A program made the position numbers and the translations under genes. From assembly GCA_021234155.1 (NCBI GenBank), contig JAJEKV010000883.1:1-64000 (forward strand): a stretch of DNA of 64,000 nt, read 5' to 3'. The notes under the pieces are model-generated. The model had not been told where the DNA came from. It did not search any database and worked only from the letters and a program-made list of their open reading frames with translations. Position 1 is the first letter of the stretch; every line of letters begins with the position of its first letter. This DNA comes from Isoetes taiwanensis. Its lineage: Eukaryota; Streptophyta; Lycopodiopsida; Isoetales; Isoetaceae. Positions 9,599-21,321 of this stretch are shown here, one piece after another.

Positions 9599-12115
9599 TT
9601 ACAGCTGAAATAGTAGTATTTTCAAAATTGAAGATAAAATCTTCATATTCACATTCAAATCAAAAGTGTGAGGAGTGATAAGAGAGGGATTCAAGACATC
9701 TTCATGCTCGTTTATCATCTTCGTCAGTTTCACTTCTTTCACTGTCACTTGAGGAAGTGCTTGAGTTATCTTCTTCATCACTATCAACGAACGGTGAAGC
9801 ATTCCAACCTCATCTTCATCTTCATCTTCGTAGTTACAAGCCTTCTTAAGCAAGTTGATTGTTCTCTGGCGTAAATGATTGTCTGATTTCAATTTGAAAT
9901 CATAGCACAGAATACTCACTTGTCGTAAGTCTAGCTCATCCCTACATCCAACTTTCTTGGCCTTTTTGCCCTTTCCGTGACTTCTCATTTCTAGCTCATA
10001 CCTACCTTCAAAAGCATTTTCTGAACGTGTAGCAAGCTAATGAATCTTGAGTTTAGTCACCAGGCCTTCCTCTTGATTGTGTCAAGTACTTTGACTATCC
10101 AAAAAGGTCTCTCCTTTTCATCCTCCTCAGTCGGAAGAGCAATCAACATACCTTTGGTAATTTCTGTGACATTACCTGCAGGCTCATTCTTGCGTCTTGG
10201 TCCGAGGTACATGACCCGGTCCTCATCTTCCTGTGCGTCTTGCAGGCACTCTTGCGGCAATGCTTTTGACACCTTTGGTCACGTGGTTGGTGGAAGGCAT
10301 TAGGCCACTCAAAAGGTTCTTACAACTGCCTCAGAGCTAGGTTCTGAATCACAGTCTTTTGTTCTAGAAAGAAGTCTCTCCACCACATTTGGTCTTCTTC
10401 AATGAAGTACTTAAAACCCCTGGAAATTCCATTTTCAATGGATTTCAAAGGAAATAAGGGGGGTACTTTTTTGCTGTTTTGACACTTTTGGATTTTTTAG
10501 AGGAAGCTACTCAGCAGTTCCATGGAACTAGTGTCTGGAACAGATTTAAGAAAGCGCAATCCCTCTACGGGACTCCACTTTTAGTTGTAGTGTACTTCTT
10601 TCCCCCAAAAGGTTTCTCCATTTTTTCAAGTAGAACTTGATGTGATGTTGAAACGTAATATCATTTAGCTTGTTCGCCTTGTTCTCTTTTTGCACGTTGA
10701 GAGAAAACAAATTCCTAAAGTCGGCGCCTCCTTTAGAAGCTCAACCAATCGGCATGGGAGTGTAAGAGTCTTCAATTATTCAAACCAAAGTGGGAAGACA
10801 AAAAGCTTTTTTTCCTCAGACGACCAAAACTTTGAACATCGGGTTCATTTGATCGTGGCATATGCCCTACCAAGAAGAAAGCTTTATTTTTCTGAAAATC
10901 TCTAGCTCCATCAGCATGGCAATGCGATAAGCAAAAAGAGTGTTTGATTTTTTGTTCTCCTAGTAGTGTTGTCAAGTTGCGTAGAGCATCGGTGGTAACT
11001 GCAACGCTGTTCACAAAGAACCTTGTTAAGAATTGTAATTGTGAGATTCGATCACCATACAAATTAGGATATGTTAAGAAGACTTTGCACTTTAGACTCT
11101 CGTTGAAGACCATGGCCCCTACAAGGTGGATCTTGACAAAGCATTCTTCTGGCACATCTTTTGGAATATTCAAGAAATGAGGTAGAGTTTTTTTTTTTTA
11201 TCCATTCCATCAATCACAACGGGGACATGTACTCAAGTGGGACGCTCAAAAGCTTTTTTCCTATGCTTATGTTTTCCTTTCTCACCGCTTGTTGGTCACA
11301 AAGGTCTAGCAAGCCACTGTACAATGTCTGTTGAAGGAAGCAGGTCAAAACAATTACATGATGCAAGTACGAGAATGAAGAACTTGAACTTACTTTTTTC
11401 GACCTTTGTCCTTGTAGTTTCTTTTTGACTCTTCAGTTCTGCACACATTGAACACACAGACATTCTATGTCTTCGAGGAATTTTCACAAGGCCAAATTCA
11501 GTTTTCCACAGTCTAGTGAAATGTAAGTAGAGATATGATGAGACTGACTGCATGTCTCTTTGTATTCTTTGAAGACATTTTTTTGTGATGTTATCTGTCA
11601 AATGATACATATTGCTGTTTGGCAATTTTTCACACGTTTCTCTAAAGTATTTCTCCATCCAAGCCATAGCAGCCAGGGCATGCATTAACTCTTCCTGGCC
11701 CGCAGTGGTCATCAATGCTAGGGCTTTTGTCTAATGTTTTATGTATTCGAGACATTCTGGAGGAACCCGGCTGGGCAGGACCTAATGCGACCATGAAGCA
11801 TTTTGACACACTTCTTGTGATTGATATAGTGCAAGAAGGTGTGCCTGGTTCAGTCTTACATGAATAGCCAAGTAGGCATTCTGATCACGATATTGTCATG
11901 GAACTATAATTGTCTCTAATTGCACGAAGTTTAGCCATGTTGAATTTGCTAATGCAACCCAATGAACAGCATGGAGTCCTTAGAATTTTTCTCATTTTCT
12001 GCTCGTTGTTCCTTGTCAGGGTCTTCATGCTCTGATGAGAGTTCCACTCTAGCAGTGACCTCCTCTTCCCTTTAGTGGTTTTGCTCGAGGAAAATGAACC
12101 CACGTGACCAAGCAT
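9599..12115 (-). pseudogene. DUF7869-like transposon-associated protein, copy B, decayed
   Basis: Read from 12115 down, the blocks are better preserved than in copy A. First comes an N-terminal cysteine block, CCSLGCISKFNMAKLRAIR, at about 11920-11985. Then, in 11715-11296, comes a long frame with PNSNMYHL, FTRLWKTEF and VKIPRRHRMSVCSMCAELKS. The third block, 11173-10772, holds NIPKDVPEECFVK, LVGAMVFN and a broken AFFLVGH. A fourth, 10272-10057, has KGMLIALPTEEDEKERPFWIVKV, shaped like a chromatin-reader-style region. The last, 9988-9599, is a short C-terminal frame with an acidic run. Between the blocks are frameshifts or lost introns. The HTHDDxD hallmark is destroyed here (VGHMPRSNE). I know the family only as transposon-linked; no mechanism is inferred. 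Confidence 0.6.
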
Positions 12116-13027
12116 CGAAAAATTGGAAGGAAATTGTTAAATGTAGGTGATGGGCGTAGGATGTTGTTGCTTGATTGTGTTGACTAGGTGTCCTATCAAA
12201 CATTTCTTTTTTTTGTTAGAAAGTGCAGAAAACCCAAGTGTCACAAAAGTTGTGGGAAGAGGTGGGGATCTTACAACATCGTCTCCATTTGTAGACAAGT
12301 CATGGTGAGAAAAGTGATGGAGAACTTCACATTCTTGTGGGGCATTGCAGACCTTGTACTTCCGCTAGAGGAGAAGCTACAAATGGTGGGGGCGATTTTC
12401 TTGAACACTGTTGTAGTGAAAAGATCTGCGGCCGGGTAATGGTACAAAAGGAGGTGGTAGCGGTCACGTGGAGATGGAATCCAGCGGGAGGAGGCAACTA
12501 CTCACGAGAGGGCTCGATGGCCGGTTGGAAAGGTGTTGGCGATCTATTATGTGTTGGACTTGGAGAATCGTCTAGGAGTAACAAGGATGTTGTTCAGGCA
12601 GGAGATGAGGAAGCCTGGGTAACAGGCAAAAACACATGCTCATTGGGCGTTTCCTCTGAAGTAGAGGAACTAGGTGCAACAAAAGGTGGTGGAAGTATGT
12701 TCTGGATGCGGTTAACCATCTTCAATAACTGGAACTAGTAGAGAGACGGACGCAACTTAATCGTAAGTTTGCTATTCGAGAATAATGGGCGTCAACCCAA
12801 GGAGAAGTCGCTGCACTTCTAGGAATGTTAGTGTTAAATTTTGAACCACACCTATTCCGATTTACATAGAATTAAGGATGTGTCTGAACGTGACCTTTAA
12901 AAAGAATTTTTTTGGCGCTCAGTCACAGCTCCAGCCGCTCCGATCTAGCGCCTTTGAATACTTCTGCATCAGCTTATTCCGTTTTACATAGTACGAAGCA
13001 TGGAGAGGTAAGCGGTAAAAGTACAAT
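12116..13027. other. No recognised gene
   Basis: Plus frames at 12188-12439 and 12337-12738 overlap in different phases and resemble nothing known. The stretch lies upstream of copy B on the minus strand and could hold its promoter or first exon. Confidence 0.35.
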
Positions 13028-13520
13028 CACTACAATGTACAGGCATTTTTCAAAAGTGTTGTTTAGGTAGAGACCAAAGTGCATTCCGGAATACACTTTG
13101 GCCTGACACCGAAGGCCATAGTGTAACGGAATGCACTTTTTTTACAAATGACGCCCGAAAAGTGTATTCGTATCACACTTTGGCCTTAGATGTGCCGCCA
13201 AAGTGTTTTTTCCGGGAATGCACTTTGGCTTACAAACACAGCGAAGGTGTATTCCAGGAATACACTTTGCTTTCGATGTTAGGCAATTATTCCCGACGCA
13301 CTTTTGCTTATGTTGCCGGCCAAAGTGTATTCCGAATACACTTTGGCCTAAATGAAAGCTTTCAAAGTGTATTCCGGAATACACTTTGGCCTTTAGCTTG
13401 CTTTGATTTTGCTACAAAAACCTTAATTTTAGTGCACATTTAACTTTTTTTTTAGCGCTTTAGCATTAGAATTTAGACAATGTTATTTCGGAATACATTT
13501 TTCTGTTTACATTGCTAGTA
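13028..13520. mobile_element. Small CACTA-like element full of palindromic subterminal repeats
   Basis: The left end reads CACTACAATGTACAG and the right end, as reverse complement, TACTAGCAATGTAAACAG, so the ends are imperfect inverted repeats of CACTA type. Inside are seven to eight copies of a dyad with half-site GGCCAAAGTGTATTCC. Copies lie at 13074-13101, 13112-13140, 13158-13185, 13197-13229, 13243-13270, 13318-13348 and 13363-13388, with a partial copy near 13485. Two are perfect: 15-bp arms around one base at 13318-13348, and a 26-bp palindrome at 13363-13388. CACTA transposons carry clustered subterminal repeats bound by transposase, which this would fit. It codes for nothing. I cannot confirm a 3-bp target duplication. 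Confidence 0.55.
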
Positions 13521-13911
13521 CTAAAGCCGTTAGCCACTGTGATGTTGCAGGCAAGAACAAGGTGTCCCTAAGACGAAAAGAACCATCAAGATCTCTAGCA
13601 GGAAACACACGCCTGAAAAAGATCAGGAGACTTCTGAGCCACAAGTCTACGAGAACTTTCAGACGCAGTGGTTTTTCACAATCCTTATAAATATTCAAGT
13701 CTATGACAACGGAATGAGTGCCATCATTGTCATCTTGTTCTACAGGAATCCAGATGTACTTTCTTCCTTCACGGACATTTCGCCGTCTCCTATACTTAAA
13801 AGTGACATACAACGTTTGCTTCTGAATGCAATATCGAGGCAACCGGGTGTCTCGACTTATCACGCATTTAGTAGATTCAGCTCCATCGAAGTTGAACACT
13901 CCAACCTTCAA
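13507..13911 (-). CDS. Unrecognised 134-codon open frame
   Basis: A minus-strand frame of 134 codons starts MKVGVFNFDGAEST and contains a basic run KYRRRRNVREGRK. I do not recognise it and see no domain, signal peptide or membrane segment. Its 3' end touches the right end of the CACTA-like element. It might be an exon of the transposon-type gene to its left (copy B is on the same strand), or chance. Confidence 0.2.
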   Translation of the reverse strand: MKVGVFNFDGAESTKCVISRDTRLPRYCIQKQTLYVTFKYRRRRNVREGRKYIWIPVEQDDNDGTHSVVIDLNIYKDCEKPLRLKVLVDLWLRSLLIFFRRVFPARDLDGSFRLRDTLFLPATSQWLTALVLAM

Positions 13912-16255
13912 GAAATAGACTATCTAAAAACTATCCACCCATTTGAACTGTAAACATCTTCAAGGTCTTCTTAACATTGTTGGGCTCTTGAACAAGGCAA
14001 TGAGCATCAATTCCTAAATTTATCTTCACATGCCCTCGAGACTCCTCCCTTCTCCTATGCCGTGAACATTTCGTGACAACTTACCGTGCTAATAAGATAG
14101 AAGTGGCATCCGAGGCTGCAGATAGACGGACAGCCGAAAGCAATGGAAGCTCAATCGGCTTGGATCTTCGTAAGTGCAGTATTCATACCTCAACCATATA
14201 CCCCTTTCTCACGACCGGGTGTACTACCTTCAAATAACAAGGAGTCCATATCTTGGTGAAAGCAATGGAATACACTACTTATCGAGTGTGAAGAGATTTG
14301 TGGTTCTCCACATCGGATATACACAAACGAGAGAGAATAGGAATGAACCGGATAAGTAAATCGAACTAATTTAGATATGGATTGCATAGAAGTACATACT
14401 CACAATTTGCTTCTAACCGTGGAAAAGTTAAACTTGCTTATTTTTTTTTTGTCATATCCGTTGGAGTGTATACATGCCTTACTTGTACAAATATCTCTCT
14501 TTTCGACGAAAGCCGACCACCAAAGCCTTCCAATGTGCAGAAACATCATTTCTCCCGTGCATCTTTTGACTCGCTATTCACCTCGCATTGCGGGTTGGAG
14601 TGTAACAAAGCTCCCGACGACACCATGAAGCTTTCAAAGTCATTTCCGACTGTCATAGACCTTATAGCCATCTAGTCACAGAATTCAAATCAGAATGTGG
14701 AGCGGAATCGAAATACTAGGAAAGGCTCCGCGATTTTACCTTGATCGAAGCTTTTCTGTGGTTGAAACTCCCTTTGGCGCAGGTCGAAGCAGTTCCCGAG
14801 CATGCCCTTGATGCGGGCAATCGATCTTCGCGCAAACTCTGTTGAGGAAAACACGGCGGGGAATTGAGGGGCGGGAGCTAACGATCATAATTGTGTGTAA
14901 TCGACAGAAAGCTAGAGGTACGGATATTACCCGAAGCTACGGCGATTGACCCGGAATGGCGAAATCAAGACTTCGGTAAAAACTTCTCGTACAAGCTCTC
15001 GGCTCCCCATTGGCCGCGAGCTTTTTGACGTGGCTCGAGTAAGGGCCCTTAATTGACCTCAAAAAAACTCTAATGCTTTTGCCTAGGGATTTTTTCCATG
15101 TTAGTTACTTGGCGTTTGGTCACATTATGTTGGTCATGGTCGCATCTTGAGATTGGGCTACGTTTTTTTTTTTCTTTTTTTCTTTTTTTTTTTTGTGAGT
15201 CCCTCATGCACTCTCGTTTCGGGATCAGGGCCAGATGTTATGGCATCCTCGGAGAAATCGTTGTGATGTTGGCTTATAGCCATGGTTTTCTACCATATTT
15301 TGATGGACGTTTGATAATGTGGTTTTAATTATGAAAGTTCGTGGTATTTGAATCATGAGTCTTGGTTATTTTTATTCTATGTCACCGAGTTCTTGGCCGG
15401 TCTACACCCCAATGCTCCACGATTATGGACCGATGAAGCCATTTAGGCAGTAAAAGCATGAAACTGAATGACAAAACAATTCACTTACTTGGTTATTTTA
15501 AGGTGGGCATTTTGGTCGACTCTTTTCTTGGCAGATCCCTCTTCTCTACCCCGAGATCCACGCTTCCTGAAGCTGGTGTTGCACCCTGGCAAATTCTGCT
15601 CCCCTTCCACGAAATCTTGCACCCTATTTGTGGGGATATAGCATGCATGCACTGGAATAGTTTGGTGTCCAGGGTAGGTTACTTGCACAAAAGAATGCTG
15701 CTCTATCTCCCATTGCAATTGCAGTCTCGAAAATACACCGAGGGGGGATCTTGAACCGGGAGATGCAAAAGAGTCTGGAAGACAAAAATGACTATAGAGA
15801 TTTGGCACACTGCTAAAACGAAACCCAATGTCAAGCTCTGTCTAACTTTATCTGTTCTACCTCGATGTCATTATCCTCTGCCTCCATGTGTGGCCCGAAC
15901 CCACGTTCCAATGGATCGTTTCGAACAGGGCCGCCGGACTGGTTTCTGTGGTAATAGCAAAGATCCCCCAATTCCATTTGAATTGGGCCGGAAATACCCC
16001 ACCAACCTTGGGATGGAAATACCACCACCACATTCATTAAATGCACCTGTACAGACAAGTACAGGGGACACTGCCACAGTTACAAGTCAAAAAAAGTGTC
16101 ACGCCCGAAAACTACCTTCAAAAAACAGCAGTGGTGTTTCTGGACAAAAAACAATGCGGTTCAACCGCGCAGTTCAAGATGGCCGGGATGCATGGATCCT
16201 CGGGCGTCCTGGGCATCGATGCATCCATGGATCAGCGGATGGGCATGCATTGGCT
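13912..16255. other. No recognised gene; GC-richer patch at 14700-15060
   Basis: Several frames of 60-194 codons overlap in opposite phases, the longest at 15788-16372 on plus; none looks like a known protein. The patch at 14700-15060 is richer in G+C and CpG than its surroundings and could be an old promoter. Confidence 0.35.
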
Positions 16256-16275
16256 GTTTCTGGACGTCCAGAAAC
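16256..16275. repeat. 20-bp perfect palindrome
   Basis: GTTTCTGGAC followed at once by its exact reverse complement. Smaller palindromes (CATCGATG, ATCCATGGAT) lie just upstream. Confidence 0.7.
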
Positions 16276-16690
16276 ACCGGAGGTAATTTGTCTAGAAACA
16301 TCGGATCTCGGACTTCATATACGGACGTCCCTCAGAGTTGACTTGCCAATGATTGCTTCATCTATCACTTAGTATAAGAAAATTGTCCCTATTTAAAGTA
16401 GCTTACAAAAAGAAAGTTGCATTCCAATTCTCTTTCCTTCTCTACAGAGCTCTTGCTTGGCACTCCTCCCATGTGGGTGAGGACAAACTGGAACCTCGTG
16501 ACCTAGCTTGCTTCCAAAATGTAGGCGAAAACGCTAACTTGCTACCACCTGTATGCCATCGAACATCAGGTCATTTCATAGTCACAACACTGAAAAGCTA
16601 AGAATACAGGAAGGAAAAAGAATGAAATGAATCGTTCAAAGATATCTTATATCTTGAATGACTTTGCATATGACATCTTAGGAATCAAGA

Positions 16691-16736
16691 AATTCGGTAT
16701 TTTTGGGGTTTAGGGCAACCCCAAAAATACCGAATT
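16691..16736. repeat. Perfect hairpin, 20-bp arms, 6-nt loop
   Basis: Arms 16691-16710 (AATTCGGTATTTTTGGGGTT) and 16717-16736 are exact reverse complements around the loop TAGGGC. No coding frame crosses it meaningfully. Confidence 0.9.
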
Positions 16737-18673
16737 GGTTAAGTTTTGGACAAGCTATAGCCTTGGGGTTTTTCTTTCAGGAGTTGGGCATGTAAAAGGA
16801 GACTTGCTTTTGGCGGAAGCATGAGAAGGGATTTTCAAATCCAACGCTGTATGACAGGTCGAAGGCCATTCTAAAAGAAGTAAAGGCGCCACGTAAAATT
16901 GCGAATTAAACATTAGCCTTAAAGAACAGCACGTTCTATCTAACCTTTGACTTCTATATTTAGCATCAACTGTATCACGATCTGGAAGCGACTTATCCCC
17001 TTGAAAACGGCAGCCCAATCCAGAATTCCGGCCACAGATTTGGAGCTGCTTGCTTTGATCGGTCTGGACATGAACGATTTTGGGCGATGGTGTTCCTGAG
17101 CAACATGCTGAATGTGACGATGGGTAGTGTGCTCATTTTAATGGTTGGCTGGCTCATCATTTTTGGAACAACCGTTTGCATCAGAAATGCGCCTTCGCAG
17201 GTCCGTTTTCATACAAATGCTTCCTCCAATGCATCTCAAAATCTTCACACAGATTCCAGCTCTCAAATGCTTCCCAAAAATTCTCGGTTTCCACCTTCTG
17301 GACCCAACCCCCAAGGAAACTAGCTTTTCCGCTTGTTGTAACTGTGGTGCTCTAGAAAGTGCCCCCCACGTTAATTAACAAGGCCCTTTTCATTTTTTAT
17401 TTATCACTGTGATGTTGTTTAGGCTCTCAAGATTTGATGCATCTTTTGGATTCTTGTGCTTGTGTATTGCTGGCAGATCGATGCTCTCATTCCAGCGGCT
17501 TCTTAGATTGAGAACAGTACTATTATGTTGGAAGGCTATCTAGAAACAATCGTTTTTAAATAGGTATTATATATTTTCTTTGGCTGCCGTTAGACAACTA
17601 GGACGTAATTAAAATGAGAAGCATTTTGTAAACTTTTCTAAAAGAAAAAGAGGAATGGACCTAATTTTGTATATGGAGAGTGGGCCACTTGCACCTATTT
17701 CATAAGCCCGTGCTAGCTAGGGGAATTTGTGGCAGGCAGGGCTTATTGAGTGACATGATATGTCATGGAAAAAACGTCTGGGGCCAATCTAGCCATGCCA
17801 TCCATTCATATCGCGACACGTGTCATCGTTTCTTTTTTTGAAAACCGTGCACCAAGTTTACTCGTCGTTCTGCCTTTTTTTTATGGTCTATTCTGTTTTT
17901 GTTACCCTGTATTCTGCTGATTTCACATGTTGTTCTGCTTCGCGTTGCCACATAGGCAGCACTAGATTGGCTCCAACCGCATTTTCCATTAGGCCAAAGG
18001 CCCCCTGGGCTATTTTCTGGATGGTCAAGCAGGCCTCTGCACTCCACGCATCGGCCATCTTTCCCAGCCAGAAACCAATCTGGGGCCCTTATACATAAAA
18101 TGCCACATAATAGCATGCCCATGACTATTAACATGGTTGGAATGTCCCTTAGTAGGACTTATGCTTGGTATGGACCTACTCACCTGTGGTTCTCCTAAGG
18201 GATATTTCCACTTTCATAACATGCATATTAAAATTTCGGAGGATAGGAGCTACTTTGAAGGCTTGTCTTAGGATCAGTCAACTTTAATATTTGTTTAAAC
18301 TACAAACATACCTTCAAATGTTTCATTGGGCATGTGCAAGACCAAGTTGTTCATGTAACAAGGGCTCATAAAGTTTGGTTGTGATATTTGGTCCAACCAG
18401 GAGGGGGGGTTCACGTTTGGGTGCCATGCCTGCGTGACTCGAAGGGGAGTTTTTTCGATCCATTTCTATACGTATACTTAGAAGTTGAGGGGTCTTTTGC
18501 CACTACTTAGGGTTAATTTACTATGGATTTCCTCTTGAAAAAACTTTATATAGAGGTTTTTTTTTTTTTTTTGGGGGCAACTATTTGCACACACTTTGAC
18601 ATATTATAGAAGTCGCATTTAATAAAAATGCGTCTCATGCAGTTCTTACTATTTCCTATAACCATTCTATTCC
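16737..18673. other. No recognised gene
   Basis: Short frames only. A T-run of about 19 followed by GGGGG lies near 18560 and looks like a reverse-oriented poly(A) tail, but I cannot identify the element it would belong to. Confidence 0.35.
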
Positions 18674-18713
18674 AATGAAAAGGATGCTCTAATCTTCGGG
18701 CATCCTTTTCATT
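18674..18713. repeat. Perfect hairpin, 14-bp arms
   Basis: AATGAAAAGGATGC at 18674-18687 is repeated as its exact reverse complement at 18700-18713, with a 12-nt loop. Confidence 0.85.
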
Positions 18714-18930
18714 CAAAATAAGACTTTTGTTTTAAGGTGCTAAATCCCTTTGACTGCCATGTAAGGCTCTTTCTCTAATGGCTTGTCAAAAAAGGCATCA
18801 TGATACATATAACCAAAGGGGATCCACGTATAACAAAGGGGATACGCCATCTGCATTCAAGGGGTGGCCAAAAACACCTCTGGTATACTGACTCATAAAA
18901 GCTAATTTAACCCCTAAAGTATATAGTTTA

Positions 18931-19100
18931 TCCCAAATAGTGGTAAAAAAATCCCCCTAATGGTAAGTATACCTATGAAAAGTGGTTGAAAAAACCCCCT
19001 ATATGTGAACTCACATCCCAAATAGTGGTAAAAAAATTCCCCTAATGGTAAGTATACCTATGTAAAGTGGTCGAAAAAACCCCCTATATGTGAACTCACA
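18931..19100. repeat. 85-bp tandem duplication
   Basis: The unit starting TCCCAAATAGTGG is present twice in direct succession (18931-19015 and 19016-19100) with only a few differences. Confidence 0.9.
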
Positions 19101-20189
19101 TGTTCTGTACACCCAACAAATGTGAATCCCCTGGGATATAAATGCCACGACAATTAACGAATGTGCAAGTCTTGAAAAAATTATATTTAAAATCGGCTTA
19201 TTACAATATTCATCACAGGGGACGAAAAGGAAAAGACCAAGGTAGGTGTGTAGTCAGACACGGACCACTTAAAAGGTAAAATGTGTAAAGCACCCTTTGA
19301 TTTGTTCTCATGGACGGAAGCAACTTGAAAACGATAGAAATATATTCGAGGAAGTACTTCATGGGCCATGCGCTTGCCTATAAAACTGATGTCATCACCT
19401 CCTCCTACATCCTTTCTTCAATGAACGGGTCATATATACTTCTTCTCCAACCTCCATGAATCTCATGCAATACTTGTAGGATCCATTGCGGTTCATGAAG
19501 TTGGGAAGTGAGCTCCCTGTTGTCCATGTAATAGTGTCAGAGATGAGCAAGTCTATACCACAGCCCAGGTAAAATTGTGTGTTCGGGATCCGTGTAGGGA
19601 TCCCTGCCTGGCTCTAGAAGTGAGGAATTTCCTAATTAACCATTACAGAAGTATAAGAAGCTTGAAATAATCAACAAAATAGATGTGAAGATGGAACCAT
19701 TGTGTTTTTATTTACATAGATTATGGAGTCACAAGGGCTTCTTCATTACATCGGGGTGAAATATTCTTACATTTGAGCAACATGTTTCATAATCTTCTCA
19801 ATGATTAAATTTTTTATTCCCCATATATTTTGAGATCCATTGTGCTCATGGTCGCGACATTGTTTTCATCAACCTGCTAGTGCCTTGAATAGGGAGAATA
19901 GGATTTGTCAAATAAAGCATTCTCCATGTTAAAATTAGAGTTGTAAGCTACGTCACGTATTATAATAGTGTTTTGGACACAATCTAGGGAAAGTAATCTC
20001 AGCCTTAAGCAAATATGTAAATAAGAAAGATGAATCCAATCTTTAGGATTGCTTGATGCCTAAATTTCTATCAAATGACAACTAATTTACCAAATTGAAC
20101 AATTCGTAGATGCAAATTGTGACCTAGGACATAAGCAACAACTTCGAAAAATTATTATCCTATTTAGGAAGATAATTATCTGATTGCAT
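19101..20189. other. No recognised gene
   Basis: AT-rich spacer; I see nothing that can be supported in it. Confidence 0.4.
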
Positions 20190-20390
20190 GACATCAAATC
20201 TAGGGGGGTCAAGTTACCATATGGTGACAGCATGGGCTCCAATGGTGATGCGTTATTGGTGAAGCAAGTTACCTGCAATGGTGACAACCTGATCCTCACT
20301 GGTGAAGCCATTTATCTGCAATGGTGACAACCTGAACCTCATTGCTATGAAGGTTTCCTTTCAATGGTGATCCATGCAACCCACAATGGA
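20190..20390. repeat. Degenerate CAATGGTGA repeat
   Basis: The words CAATGGTGACAACCTGA and CTGGTGAAGC alternate over about 190 bp, with roughly five imperfect units. Confidence 0.6.
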
Positions 20391-20653
20391 TTTCAGTCGG
20401 ACTTTATTAGATCACAAATACACCTTAATGAGTCACAAATACACCATAATGGATTAGAAGGTGATACCATTTGGATCAACAATGCGCCTTATTAAAGAGT
20501 ATACCATTATATCTATATAAACTAAATGATCAACCTAATGATCTATATCTCACAAAAACAGAAATACAGTTTACTAAAGTTTCTCATGAACTGCAGATAC
20601 CATGCAGCAAAAACTTCACTAACATTGAGAAGATAGAAAGGTACAACAGAATA

Positions 20654-20697
20654 GATAAGATCAACACAATGCAACAGATAAGATCAACACAATGCAA
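20654..20697. repeat. 22-bp tandem duplication
   Basis: AGATAAGATCAACACAATGCAAC is present twice in direct succession, allowing a one-base shift at the junction. Confidence 0.8.
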
Positions 20698-21321
20698 CTG
20701 TATTAAGACCTGTAGATATCCACCAAACACTTGGTTCTTTTAATAGGGTTTTCAGAATCTTCGTTGCATGCAGATTCATCTTCATTGTGTGCGGGTTCAC
20801 AGGAGTTCCTCCCATGCAGCCATCGAGGTTCACTCAAATCTTCCATGGGCTAGAACTCATTTAAATCTGCTTTGCTTTTCTCTTCCTCACTCGTCATCCC
20901 ATGAACAGACATGTGTGTCTTCAACCGTGATCCTATTTCATCATTAGCATCGTGTAACGGATCTTGGCTATCTTGAAATCCATAGCATTGACTTAACTCT
21001 TCATGTCAATCATTTGAAAGTTCCCCAGCATCATCCTTATCAATCTCTAGATCTACTTCCAAATGCAGCCGTGTTCATCACTACTATACACTTTACAATA
21101 AGGATTTTAGGTGTGAAGATAAATTTTTAACATAGGATTAGGCAACAAAATTACCTTCATGATGGGGTTGACTCTTAGAACAACTCCTTCTACATCGGGA
21201 ATAACGAGTTTAATTCTTTCTCTTCAATCTCTTGGTCCCCAGCTCGCTTCCGGCTCTTGCCCTCCTTGGTGGTGATCCTAAAGTAGAGGTTACAAATAAC
21301 TCTCTTTGGGAATGCTTCAAC

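Noticed and set aside
15788-16372. 194-codon plus-strand frame
   Set aside because: It has no family resemblance, overlaps frames in other phases and contains palindromic DNA. I do not call it a gene.
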